A stretch of 64,000 nucleotides of DNA, taken from positions 124,001 through 188,000 of the forward strand of contig NZ_PYGK01000014.1 of NCBI RefSeq assembly GCF_003014595.1, written 5' to 3'. Source of the stretch: Chitinophaga ginsengisoli (GTDB lineage Bacteria > Bacteroidota > Bacteroidia > Chitinophagales > Chitinophagaceae). Of this stretch, positions 53,201 through 60,454 are shown piece after piece. A model generated the notes under the pieces. The model worked only from the letters and a program-made list of their open reading frames with translations. It was not told the DNA's origin and did no database searches. Each line of letters begins with the position of its first letter. The first letter of the stretch is position 1. The translations under genes were made by a program, and so were the position numbers.

Positions 53201-54364
53201 ATCATCTTTAACCTGTTAAGCAATGCGTTTAAGTTCACACCGGAACAGGGGAATATCTCTGTGGATGTTCAACTGCAACATGGGTCGGTGTTGGCTATTA
53301 TGGTGAAGGATACTGGTATCGGCATTCCTCAGGAACAGCAGGAGCGGATCTTTGAAAGGTTCTTCCAGCATGACATTCCTGGCTCTATGGTGAATCAGGG
53401 CAGTGGTATTGGTCTGAGTATCACACGTGAGTTTGTGAAGCTGCATGGCGGTAGCATCTCTGTTGATAGTGCGCCTGGTATGGGTAGCTGCTTTACCATC
53501 CTGCTGCCTGTACAGGGTATATCCGGCAAGCCTGTTACCACGGCGCCGGAAAAAACAGCGATCATGTCTGCGGCGCCTGTCAGGGAGACAGTTCCTGTGA
53601 CATATACCGGCAAGAAACCGGTTTTATTACTGATAGAGGATAGTGAAGATTTCAGATTCTATCTAAAGGACAACCTGAGTGTCCACTTTCATATCATCGA
53701 TGCACCTAATGGACAGATAGGATGGAACATCCTGCAACAAACAGTTCCTAACCTGGTGGTCAGCGATGTGAATATGCCGGAGATGGATGGCCTGGAGCTT
53801 TGTCGCAGGATACGACAGCAGCAACGCCTGGCGCATTTACCGGTCATTCTGCTTACCGCACGTGCCTCAGAAGAAGATCAGCTGGAAGCGCTGGATAATG
53901 GGGCTACAGACTATATCACCAAACCATTCAACTATGAGGTATTGTTGTCGCGCATCCGTAATATCATTACACAGCAGGCATCACTGAAGAAAACCTTCCA
54001 GCAACATATTGATGCACATCCGGAAGAAATAGCTATCTCTTCACAGGATGAGCTATTCATCCAACAGGCCTTGCAGATTGTTGAAAAGAATATATCCAAC
54101 CCGGATTTCTCTGTAGAAGAACTAAGCAGGGAACTGCATATGAGCCGGGTATCTGCGTATAAGAAACTGTTATCCCTTACGGGGAAACCGCCGCTTGAAT
54201 TCATACGTTCCATCCGCCTGAAAAGGGCGGCTCAATTACTGGGTAAAAGTCAATTGACGGTGGCTGAGGTAGCATATGAGGTAGGATTCAATAATCCTAA
54301 GTATTTTGCAAAGTATTTCAAACTGGAATACGGCGTGTTACCATCCGCTTATAAGAACACTTAA
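50285..54364 (+). CDS. Hybrid two-component system regulator (HTCS)
   Basis: This 1359-residue protein combines sensor and response regulator. In order: signal peptide (MEKKLFILFLLVFLPALLKG), two periplasmic seven-bladed propellers made of Reg_prop repeats (for example DNRGFMWFGTMSGLNRYDGY, about 30-720), a Y_Y_Y domain (about 730-795), a membrane helix (about 807-828), HisKA with His864 in FFTNVSHEFRTPLSLII, and an ATPase domain (ILFNLLSNAFKFTPE-type N-box, GTGIGIP). A receiver domain with Asp1161 in VVSDVNMPEMDG and a C-terminal AraC domain (about 1255-1355) follow. Such proteins bind oligosaccharide in the periplasm and switch on the local glycan locus. GTG at 50285 is the only start before an upstream stop. 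Confidence 0.95.
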   Translation: MEKKLFILFLLVFLPALLKGQTSSSQYQLSRIDITQGLSANQVNCILKDNRGFMWFGTMSGLNRYDGYNFKVFRQALSDSTTLSDNFITSLMEGPEGLLWITNRNGQNIYYPDKGNFQRDIRPVLRQYGIPGDSVGQIMKDKAGMYWFVMPKNGLFRYAPAAHTSTKISFKATENAPVVSIAEDPAGNIWILHADGLLQRMDSRSLAIVYQVQMPEQNGSSKQQDYQMMADKDGDLWIFSNTDVLGIYYYNQHNATFTHYNQNTGTVRLNTNIVRGVVQDNQGLIWIGTDHGGLNIIDKQKQSIQYLLNNSENPKSLSQNSINALYRDNSGIIWIGTYKKGICYYHENIVKFPLYQHQVFAANSLPYDDVNRFAEDAKGNLWIGTNGGGLIYFDRQHNTFKQYLHEAGNPNTPSGNVIVSLWIDRAQKLWIGSYFGGLDCFDGSRFIHYKNDPADPNSLSDNSVWEIFEDSQQRLWVGTLGGGLNILDRATGKFQRFTNGVSLRSPYIAAIMEDRTGNIWIGTSDGMDVMNKAGKFTHYGTIDKQPDGLSNKNVICMFEDSRGLIWVGTHEGLNLYDPATKKIRILRKEDGLPDNIVLNILEDKNKTLWMSTSNGISNLSIQEKSGGYIFHFKNYDESDGLQGREFNENAALETSKGELIFGGGNGFNLFYPHSIAINRSIPPIVFTDFQIFNKSMTPGETINGRILLQQSITQTKKITLKYRENVFSISFAALNYFHPEKNQYAYMLEGFNNEWLTADGSLRKATYTNLDPGEYTFRVKASNNDGVWTPAPVELHITILPPFWRTPLAFILYVLLIIGALILARRIVLERERLRARIEQEKQEAQRIHELDALKIRFFTNVSHEFRTPLSLIITPLEKILGKGLENNLQQQLVLIQRNARRLLNLVNQLLDFRKMEVQEIKLYTSEGDIVAFIKELTTSFSDLSEKKQIHLDFHSSIKELHMLYDPDKIEKIIFNLLSNAFKFTPEQGNISVDVQLQHGSVLAIMVKDTGIGIPQEQQERIFERFFQHDIPGSMVNQGSGIGLSITREFVKLHGGSISVDSAPGMGSCFTILLPVQGISGKPVTTAPEKTAIMSAAPVRETVPVTYTGKKPVLLLIEDSEDFRFYLKDNLSVHFHIIDAPNGQIGWNILQQTVPNLVVSDVNMPEMDGLELCRRIRQQQRLAHLPVILLTARASEEDQLEALDNGATDYITKPFNYEVLLSRIRNIITQQASLKKTFQQHIDAHPEEIAISSQDELFIQQALQIVEKNISNPDFSVEELSRELHMSRVSAYKKLLSLTGKPPLEFIRSIRLKRAAQLLGKSQLTVAEVAYEVGFNNPKYFAKYFKLEYGVLPSAYKNT

Positions 54365-54376
54365 AAACTGATCGCT

Positions 54377-54940
54377 ATGCAGGCATTTCTTAACAAACTG
54401 GACAGTCATCTGGCAGGTAAAAGAGCTGCTTATTATGCTACGTTACAACCGGGACTTTCAACAGAAGCAATAACAGCCCTTGAAAAGAAATTTAATGTAA
54501 CGATTCCTGCAGACCTTCGTGCATTATACCAATGGAAGAACGGGCAGCGTGATGATTCTTATGAGGCATTTGTCAATAATTCCATGTTCCTGTCGCTGGA
54601 GCATGCCTTATCCACAGCCGAGGAGCATACATCCATGATAGGCACTGACTTCGAGCTGGAGAACTGGTGGCATCCTGCATGGATACCCATCTTTGATAAT
54701 GGTGGTGGCGACTGTATTTGTTATGATACTGCGGGTGTATTTACCGGCATCCGGGGACAGATCATTGAGTTCTGGCATGCGGACAATGACAGGAACACTA
54801 TCGCACCAGATCTTACCAGCTTTATTACTTCCCTTAATCACCTGTATGATACGACTGCTGCGGAAGACTTCGATGAATACTTCGAAGTAAAAGCGCCTGA
54901 GGGATATCCTAAGGGCAATTATGCAGGAGAAGCGGAATGA
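54377..54940 (+). CDS. SMI1/KNR4 (SUKH) family protein
   Basis: The 187-residue protein has the SUKH fold signature: helix STEAITALEKKFNVTIPADL, the core YQWKNGQ, and later FDNGGGDCICYDTAGVF and GQIIEFWHADNDRNTIAPDL. It is a cytoplasmic protein. Many SUKH proteins are immunity factors against polymorphic toxins, but others bind cell-wall-synthesis partners, and no toxin gene is seen nearby. It starts 12 bases after the hybrid regulator stop and is probably co-transcribed with it. It ends 1 base before the convergent beta-propeller gene. Confidence 0.82.
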   Translation: MQAFLNKLDSHLAGKRAAYYATLQPGLSTEAITALEKKFNVTIPADLRALYQWKNGQRDDSYEAFVNNSMFLSLEHALSTAEEHTSMIGTDFELENWWHPAWIPIFDNGGGDCICYDTAGVFTGIRGQIIEFWHADNDRNTIAPDLTSFITSLNHLYDTTAAEDFDEYFEVKAPEGYPKGNYAGEAE

Positions 54941-54941
54941 T

Positions 54942-56018
54942 CTAGCAAAGCGTTTCCGGGAGATGGTATGTCCTTACTTCGCCGGAGTTGTGCGTCAACA
55001 GCAACTGATGTTGCTTCGTCAATGCTACTGTGACAATTTCTCCGGCGTAGTCAATGACTTCATTGGATTTAGTAGTAGGCCGGCCAGCCATATCGTAGGC
55101 CCTGATCTCACAACCTTCGGGCATGAGTTCTCCGGTACAGTTTAAACTCTCCCTGTCTATCAGTAACAACCTGCCAAAGCGGGTAAATGTCAGCAGTGTT
55201 TTGTCATTCACATACAAGACTACATATTCAACGTTGTCGCCGTCATCTGTAGTGGGGTATTCATTTCTTTCGGCGAACAGCTCATCCCGTTCTAATATCG
55301 CCGTCTTTCTTATTTCCGGGAATGAGAACAGTTCAATCCCATCTTCATGATGAGGAGCTGTCACAAACTCTTTCCCATCAGGAGAAAAGCTACCCATGAT
55401 CCTGTCATGGCATTCGGATAGTTCTTCACAGCTGATCTTCCCATCTTCTAATCGCACGCGATAAAACAGGCTGGCATCCTGTCCGGCGGCCGCCTCCACA
55501 ATCATCGCGTAATTATCCGGTGTTGGGTAGAACATGTAATTATAGTCCTGGTTTCCATCCATCATCCAGGTATCTATTATTTTATAATCGCATGCGCTTA
55601 CTGTATACAGGATATCATTCTCCAATGTAGAACTGCCCGGAACAATAAACCAGATCAGTTGTCCATCGGAAGAAAAAGCACAAGGCGATCCGAGGAACTT
55701 CCCCCATGGCTCATGCGAAAATGCCCACAACAAATTAGCATCGAGGTCTAATATGCGTATGGTTTCATTGCCGGAAAGTGCCATCATCTTTCCATCCGGG
55801 CTTGCAGTGATCATACAGTTGACGTAATTGATCGTCTGTGCCTGCAGGTCTTTCTTCCAGATTTGATTGAAGGAGCTATCCAGTCGGATGACGTGCGGAT
55901 CTTTGTTGAAATTAAGCAGATATCCACCGTCCGCAAGTTCTGTTATACAGATGGGGTTGGCTTCCAAGGCTAACCGTTGATGGATATTGAGTGGTATTTG
56001 TGTAAATATATTTCCCAT
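54942..56018 (-). CDS. WD40-like beta-propeller protein, function unknown
   Basis: The 358-residue protein is rich in short beta-strand repeats with central phrases SPDGKMMALSGNETIRILDL, CAFSSDGQLIWFIVPG and SFSPDGKEFVTAPHHEDGIE. It forms a six- or seven-bladed propeller of the type seen in WD40-like or Pgl-type proteins. No signal peptide is seen, so it is probably cytoplasmic. No catalytic motif is evident. It converges with the SUKH gene, with one base between their stops. This may be chance, or they may form an antisense-linked pair. Confidence 0.68.
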   Translation of the reverse strand: MGNIFTQIPLNIHQRLALEANPICITELADGGYLLNFNKDPHVIRLDSSFNQIWKKDLQAQTINYVNCMITASPDGKMMALSGNETIRILDLDANLLWAFSHEPWGKFLGSPCAFSSDGQLIWFIVPGSSTLENDILYTVSACDYKIIDTWMMDGNQDYNYMFYPTPDNYAMIVEAAAGQDASLFYRVRLEDGKISCEELSECHDRIMGSFSPDGKEFVTAPHHEDGIELFSFPEIRKTAILERDELFAERNEYPTTDDGDNVEYVVLYVNDKTLLTFTRFGRLLLIDRESLNCTGELMPEGCEIRAYDMAGRPTTKSNEVIDYAGEIVTVALTKQHQLLLTHNSGEVRTYHLPETLC

Positions 56019-56138
56019 AAACTCCTGGTACCTGTAAGTTAATGGTAATATTCGAAATTTTAAGGCTCAGTATGGTACATCGCGATGAAAATTAATACTG
56101 TCCTAATCTACCCTTATAGATGTCTTCTTCACACCGCT

Positions 56139-56166
56139 TTTGTAAAAATTTCTAAGGGTAAGTTTG
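56139..56166 (+). promoter_or_regulatory. Candidate promoter of the VOC protein gene
   Basis: TTTG at 56139-56142 and TAAGTTTG at 56159-56166 match the -33 and -7 boxes exactly, but the spacer of 16 bases is a little short. The ATG is 29 bases downstream. Confidence 0.42.
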
Positions 56167-56195
56167 TTGTATCAACGTACCTAAAAACTACTGTT

Positions 56196-56666
56196 ATGCA
56201 AAAGATCACTCCTTTCTTATGGTTCGATACCCAGGCGGAAGAGGCAGTAAAACTGTATACTTCCCTTTTTAAGCATTCATCTATCGGAAAGATCAGCCGT
56301 TACCCTCCGGGCCTTCCCGGGCAGGAAGGGAAAGTAATGACGGTGGAGTTCAAGCTGGATGGGCAAGACTTTATAGCCCTCAATGGCGGTCCGCACTATT
56401 CTTTTACACCTGCTGTGTCTATGTTTATTAAATGTGAAACACAGGAAGAAGTGGACAGGCTATGGGCTGCCCTTTCAGAAGGTGGTACCATAGAGCAATG
56501 CGGATGGCTGCGGGATAAGTTTGGCTTGTCCTGGCAGGTAGTACCTAATGGCTTACAGGAGTTGCTGCAGGATAAAGATCCGGGGAGAGCGCAGCGAGCG
56601 GCTACGGCGATGATGAAGATGAAGAAACTGGATATTGGAGCGCTGGAAGAAGCGGCAATGGGATGA
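56196..56666 (+). CDS. VOC family protein (PhnB-like)
   Basis: The 156-residue protein, from the ATG at 56196, has the PhnB/VOC pattern: MQKITPFLWFDTQAEEAVKL (first half of the fold), VMTVEFKLDGQDFIALNGGP, and a C-terminal GWLRDKFGLSWQVVPNGLQ. The latter is the glyoxalase-fold WQ(V/I)VP motif of the 3-demethylubiquinone-like group. These small proteins are often misannotated as methyltransferases, but their actual reaction is unknown. It has its own promoter and a terminator directly after. It has no evident link to the glycan genes on both sides. Confidence 0.85.
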   Translation: MQKITPFLWFDTQAEEAVKLYTSLFKHSSIGKISRYPPGLPGQEGKVMTVEFKLDGQDFIALNGGPHYSFTPAVSMFIKCETQEEVDRLWAALSEGGTIEQCGWLRDKFGLSWQVVPNGLQELLQDKDPGRAQRAATAMMKMKKLDIGALEEAAMG

Positions 56667-56688
56667 AAGCCTGCTTATGAGAAATAGA

Positions 56689-56719
56689 AAAGCCTGCCGG
56701 TTAAAGCGGCAGGCTTTTT
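56689..56719. terminator. Bidirectional terminator between VOC and HAD genes
   Basis: AAAGCCTGCCG and CGGCAGGCTTT pair around a 7-base loop. The plus strand leads into TTTTTA and the minus strand into TTTTCTAT. The minus-strand HAD gene stop lies within the hairpin at 56701. Confidence 0.8.
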
Positions 56720-57153
56720 ATTGTCTTCAATACATTACTCACCCAATCTGCATCCTGCTCCTCCACAATGAACGTCCTGAAATTCAACCGGACTCCCTCC
56801 TGAGCTACCCCGGGCGAATCATCAATATGCAGATCAATATCGAATGCAGGCGGCAACTTGGATACTGTACCTGCCCCGCCTGATAATGTTTTGTCATGTA
56901 CTGTTTTGTTAATGATCTTATCCAACCGTATACCGTAAGACAAGAAAAGCCATCTGATATAAGCAGGTGATCGCAGCGAGGTGGTGTAAATGTAAATTTT
57001 ACAATCCTGCTCCCTTAAGGCCTTCATCAATGTCAGGGTACCCGTCCTGAGCTTCTCGCGGCTCACCAGCCGATGCCAGAACCGTTGTGACTCTGTCGGA
57101 AATCGTTTCATGCCCGGGATCAGGGTGTCATCCAGATCAAAAGAAATTGTCAT
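56701..57153 (-). CDS. HAD family hydrolase
   Basis: The 150-residue protein has the HAD phosphatase motif I ISFDLDDTLIPG at its start (nucleophile Asp6 and acid Asp8), motif II IYIYTTSLRSP (a T after the beta-strand), and motif III/IV around IDLHIDDSPGVAQEG. This is a small HAD without a clear cap insertion. It is probably a phosphatase for a small metabolite. The final residues lie inside the terminator hairpin, so translation reaches close to transcript end. No functional link to the GH31 gene is seen. Confidence 0.83.
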   Translation of the reverse strand: MTISFDLDDTLIPGMKRFPTESQRFWHRLVSREKLRTGTLTLMKALREQDCKIYIYTTSLRSPAYIRWLFLSYGIRLDKIINKTVHDKTLSGGAGTVSKLPPAFDIDLHIDDSPGVAQEGVRLNFRTFIVEEQDADWVSNVLKTIKSLPL

Positions 57154-57487
57154 GAGGTTCTAATGCTTTGTCATGCTTTCATACAAGTTACAAGACAATA
57201 CGCTTCAATCCATTAATGGGGAATAAAAATAAAACATGACACAGTCAATTACTCATGACTGATCTCAGGGGCTCATTTTAAGCACCTGCCTTAACAAATC
57301 ATACCCTTCCTTTTATCAAACCCCACCTTCCCCACCATCAACTGGTTAACATTTGTACCCCTAATCACAAACAATCCCCTCCCCTGGGTCTTAAAGGGGA
57401 CTGTTAAATTTGCCTCAACACGTTAGCAATAGAAACTATTGATAATATATTCTATCGGCTGCCAACAATAATTATCAGATCAATTCC
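57154..57487. other. 334-base intergenic region upstream of GH31
   Basis: No gene is seen. It holds a C-rich stretch (about 57301-57385) and the TAAATTTG promoter box at 57405-57412, with about 75 bases from there to the GH31 start. A short pairing of CCCCT and AGGGG stretches near 57380-57400 may form a weak hairpin just upstream of the box. Confidence 0.5.
57405..57412 (+). promoter_or_regulatory. -7 promoter box of the GH31 gene
   Basis: TAAATTTG matches the -7 consensus TAnnTTTG exactly, 75 bases before the ATG. No clear TTTG lies about 19 bases upstream, as is common for promoters that need an activator such as the hybrid regulator. Confidence 0.45.
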
Positions 57488-60349
57488 ATGGATATGAAGA
57501 AAAAGAGACTACTCCCGGTCCTGGCGTTTACCTTTTGCATACAGTTCTGCTATGCAGGAAAAATTGAGAGATTTAAGGATGGTTTACTCGTACGGTTAGA
57601 AAAGACTACCGCCGGAGGAGTTAAACAGGTAAGGTTACAGGTAATTAATGACAACATTATCAGGGTAACTGCCAGCCCGGCAGATTCCATTTCCGGAACA
57701 CCCAGCCTCATGGCCGTGATAACCGGTACCCGGGAAGTAAAATGGACCAGTGAGGAGAAAAACAACCAGGCTACATTAAAGACAGGCGCATTAACAGCCA
57801 GTATTGATCTGACTACCGGAGAAGTGGTATTCAGGGATCTTAAAGGACAGGTGATCCTGCAGGAAAAACAGGGAGGCGGAAAGACCTTCACCCCTGCCGT
57901 GATTGATGGCAAGCCGCTTTATAAATTACAGCAGGTATTTGAGTCACCTGCGGGTGAGGCATTCTATGGACTGGGTCAACACCAGACAGGGTTAATGAAC
58001 TATAAAGACCAGGACGTGGACCTGACCCAGTACAACTCCGTAGCTGTGATACCCTTCCTGGTATCCAGCAGGCACTATGGTATACTGTGGGACAACTACT
58101 CTATTACCCGCTTCGGAGATGACAGACCTTATGAAGAACTGGGCAGTCTCCAGCTATCTGATAAAAATGGGAAAGCCGGTGGCCTGACTGCTACGTATGC
58201 GATGCGTAATAAACCAGACAGCATCTTCCTGCAAAGACAGGAGTCGCTGATCGATTTTACCTTTCTGCCCGATCTGAAGAAAATGCCGGCGGGCTACCGA
58301 ATGGAAAAAGGTGTGATCACCTGGGAAGGAGATATCACGTCTCAGACTGGCGGACAGGAGAAATTCTTTATGACAGGCTCCGGTTACATCAAGGTATGGA
58401 TAGACGGGCAGTTGAAACTTGACAAATGGAGGGAAGGATGGAACCCTGGTCCTTCTGTATTCCGTCATGAGCTGGACAAGGGAAAGAAATACAAATTTAA
58501 GGTGGAATGGATCCCTGAATCCGACCAGGCGTTTGTTTCTGTAAAACATCTCTCCCCTACTCCCGCAAAGCTGCAGAACAAAGCAGCGCTGACGTCAGAG
58601 GCAGGCGAAAAGATAGACTATTATTTTGTATACGGCCAGCAGACAGATGATGTTATCAATGGCTATCGTGCTATCACGGGTAAAGCCGCCATTGTTCCAA
58701 AATGGGCATTGGGCTACTGGCAAAGCCGGGAACGTTATAAGACACAACGTGATGTGATCGGCACAGTCCAGGAATTCCGCAAAAGGCAGATCCCTCTGGA
58801 CAATATTGTAATGGACTGGTCTTACTGGAAAGAAGATGCCTGGGGTAGCCAGGAATTCGATCCGCAGCGTTTTCCAGATGCAAAAGGCATGATAGATTCC
58901 CTACATGATATCTATCATACTCACTTCATGATATCAGCCTGGCCTAAGTTCTATAAGGATATTCCGAACTATAAGCTCTTTAATGATAATGGCTGGCTCT
59001 ATAAACAAAGCATTAACGATGGTATCAGGGACTGGATTGGCAAGGGCTATGTATCTACTTTCTATGATGCATTTAATCCCGGCGCCCGTAAGCTGTTCTG
59101 GCAACTGCTCAGCAAACACCTCTTCAGTAAAGGCGTGGATGCCTGGTGGCTGGATGCTACAGAACCAGATGTGCTGTCCAACGCCACTATCGACTACCGC
59201 AAACAATTGATGAATCCTACTGCGCTGGGACCATCTACACAATACTTCAATTCTTATGCCCTCATGAATGCGAAAGGCATCTATGAAGGTCAGCGTCAGG
59301 AGAAACCAGACCAGCGCGTATTCATATTGACACGTTCTGCCTATGCCGGCATGCAACGCTTCGGTGCAGCTACCTGGAGTGGAGACATTGCCGCCCGCTT
59401 TGATGAACTGGCAAGACAGATACCAGCGGGACTGAATTTCGGTTTGTCTGGCATGCCTTACTGGACAACAGATATCGGAGGATTTTATGTGGAGGATAAA
59501 TACGACCAACCTGATCCGCAGGGGGCTGATCTCCAGGAATGGAGAGAGCTGAACACCCGTTGGTTCCAGTACGGTTCATTCTGTCCACTGTTCCGCTCGC
59601 ATGGACAGTATCCTTATCGCGAGCCGTTTAACATTGCGCCGGAAAATAGTGTCGAATTGACATCAATGATCTATTATGATAAGCTACGTTATCGTTTGAT
59701 GCCGTATATTTATTCTCTTGCAGGACATACCTATCATCGTGGATATACCATGATGCGTGGCCTGATCATGGATTTCGACAAGGATACAGCTGTCAGGAAC
59801 ATCGGTGATCAGTTTATGTTTGGTCCTGCGCTGCTGGTCAATCCGGTATATACTTATAAAGCACGCAGTCGTAAACTATATCTCCCTGCCAATGCCGGCT
59901 GGTATGATCTTTACAACGGTACTTATAATGAAGGTGGACAATACATTACCGCGGATGCTCCGCTGGATAGAATCCCCGTATATATAAAAGCAGGCAGCAT
60001 TGTTCCTTTCGGTCCGGCTATGCAATACACCGCACAGCGTCCGGCCGATACGATCACATTATATGTATATACAGGAGCTAATGGAAAATTCACACTCTAC
60101 GAAGATGAGGGTGTCAACTATAATTACGAAAAAGGGCAATACAGTACCATCAACCTCACATACGATGAAGCAGGCCAGACGCTGACAATAGGCAAGCGGG
60201 AAGGTAATTTCCCGGGCATGTTGCAGCATAGGACCTTCCGTATTGTGAGAGCAGGGAAGGATAAACCAGTGAGCATGGATTTCGACAACAGGAATGCAAC
60301 CGTTGTGCTGTATGACGGTACAGCCAAAAAGATATCATTAAAAAATTAA
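57488..60349 (+). CDS. GH31 family glycoside hydrolase with PA14 insert (probable alpha-xylosidase)
   Basis: The 953-residue exported protein has a galactose-mutarotase-like N-terminal domain (about 30-265) and a PA14-type insert (about 268-357, WEGDITSQTGGQEKFFMTGS, WIDGQLKLDKW). A (beta/alpha)8 catalytic domain follows, with the nucleophile Asp556 in WWLDATEPD and the acid/base Asp633 in TWSGDIAARF, then the C-terminal beta domains. A PA14 insert at this place is known from GH31 alpha-xylosidases that act on xyloglucan. Start could be 57488 or 57494. It is followed 105 bases later by susC on the same strand. The GH95 in the same locus supports a xyloglucan-type substrate. Confidence 0.9.
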   Translation: MDMKKKRLLPVLAFTFCIQFCYAGKIERFKDGLLVRLEKTTAGGVKQVRLQVINDNIIRVTASPADSISGTPSLMAVITGTREVKWTSEEKNNQATLKTGALTASIDLTTGEVVFRDLKGQVILQEKQGGGKTFTPAVIDGKPLYKLQQVFESPAGEAFYGLGQHQTGLMNYKDQDVDLTQYNSVAVIPFLVSSRHYGILWDNYSITRFGDDRPYEELGSLQLSDKNGKAGGLTATYAMRNKPDSIFLQRQESLIDFTFLPDLKKMPAGYRMEKGVITWEGDITSQTGGQEKFFMTGSGYIKVWIDGQLKLDKWREGWNPGPSVFRHELDKGKKYKFKVEWIPESDQAFVSVKHLSPTPAKLQNKAALTSEAGEKIDYYFVYGQQTDDVINGYRAITGKAAIVPKWALGYWQSRERYKTQRDVIGTVQEFRKRQIPLDNIVMDWSYWKEDAWGSQEFDPQRFPDAKGMIDSLHDIYHTHFMISAWPKFYKDIPNYKLFNDNGWLYKQSINDGIRDWIGKGYVSTFYDAFNPGARKLFWQLLSKHLFSKGVDAWWLDATEPDVLSNATIDYRKQLMNPTALGPSTQYFNSYALMNAKGIYEGQRQEKPDQRVFILTRSAYAGMQRFGAATWSGDIAARFDELARQIPAGLNFGLSGMPYWTTDIGGFYVEDKYDQPDPQGADLQEWRELNTRWFQYGSFCPLFRSHGQYPYREPFNIAPENSVELTSMIYYDKLRYRLMPYIYSLAGHTYHRGYTMMRGLIMDFDKDTAVRNIGDQFMFGPALLVNPVYTYKARSRKLYLPANAGWYDLYNGTYNEGGQYITADAPLDRIPVYIKAGSIVPFGPAMQYTAQRPADTITLYVYTGANGKFTLYEDEGVNYNYEKGQYSTINLTYDEAGQTLTIGKREGNFPGMLQHRTFRIVRAGKDKPVSMDFDNRNATVVLYDGTAKKISLKN

Positions 60350-60391
60350 CCACTTACATGAAGAAAAAGAAGTATTAAAAACTAACACGTT

Positions 60392-60405
60392 GTGAATTTA
60401 TTCAC
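60392..60405. promoter_or_regulatory. Palindrome between GH31 and susC
   Basis: GTGAAT-TT-ATTCAC is a perfect 14-base inverted repeat, flanked by CACGTT direct repeats, 50 bases before the susC ATG. It may be a regulator site or a weak mRNA structure. Confidence 0.35.
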
Positions 60406-60454
60406 GTTTTGACCATCGATAAAACCATCCCGTAACTACTAACATTCTAACATT

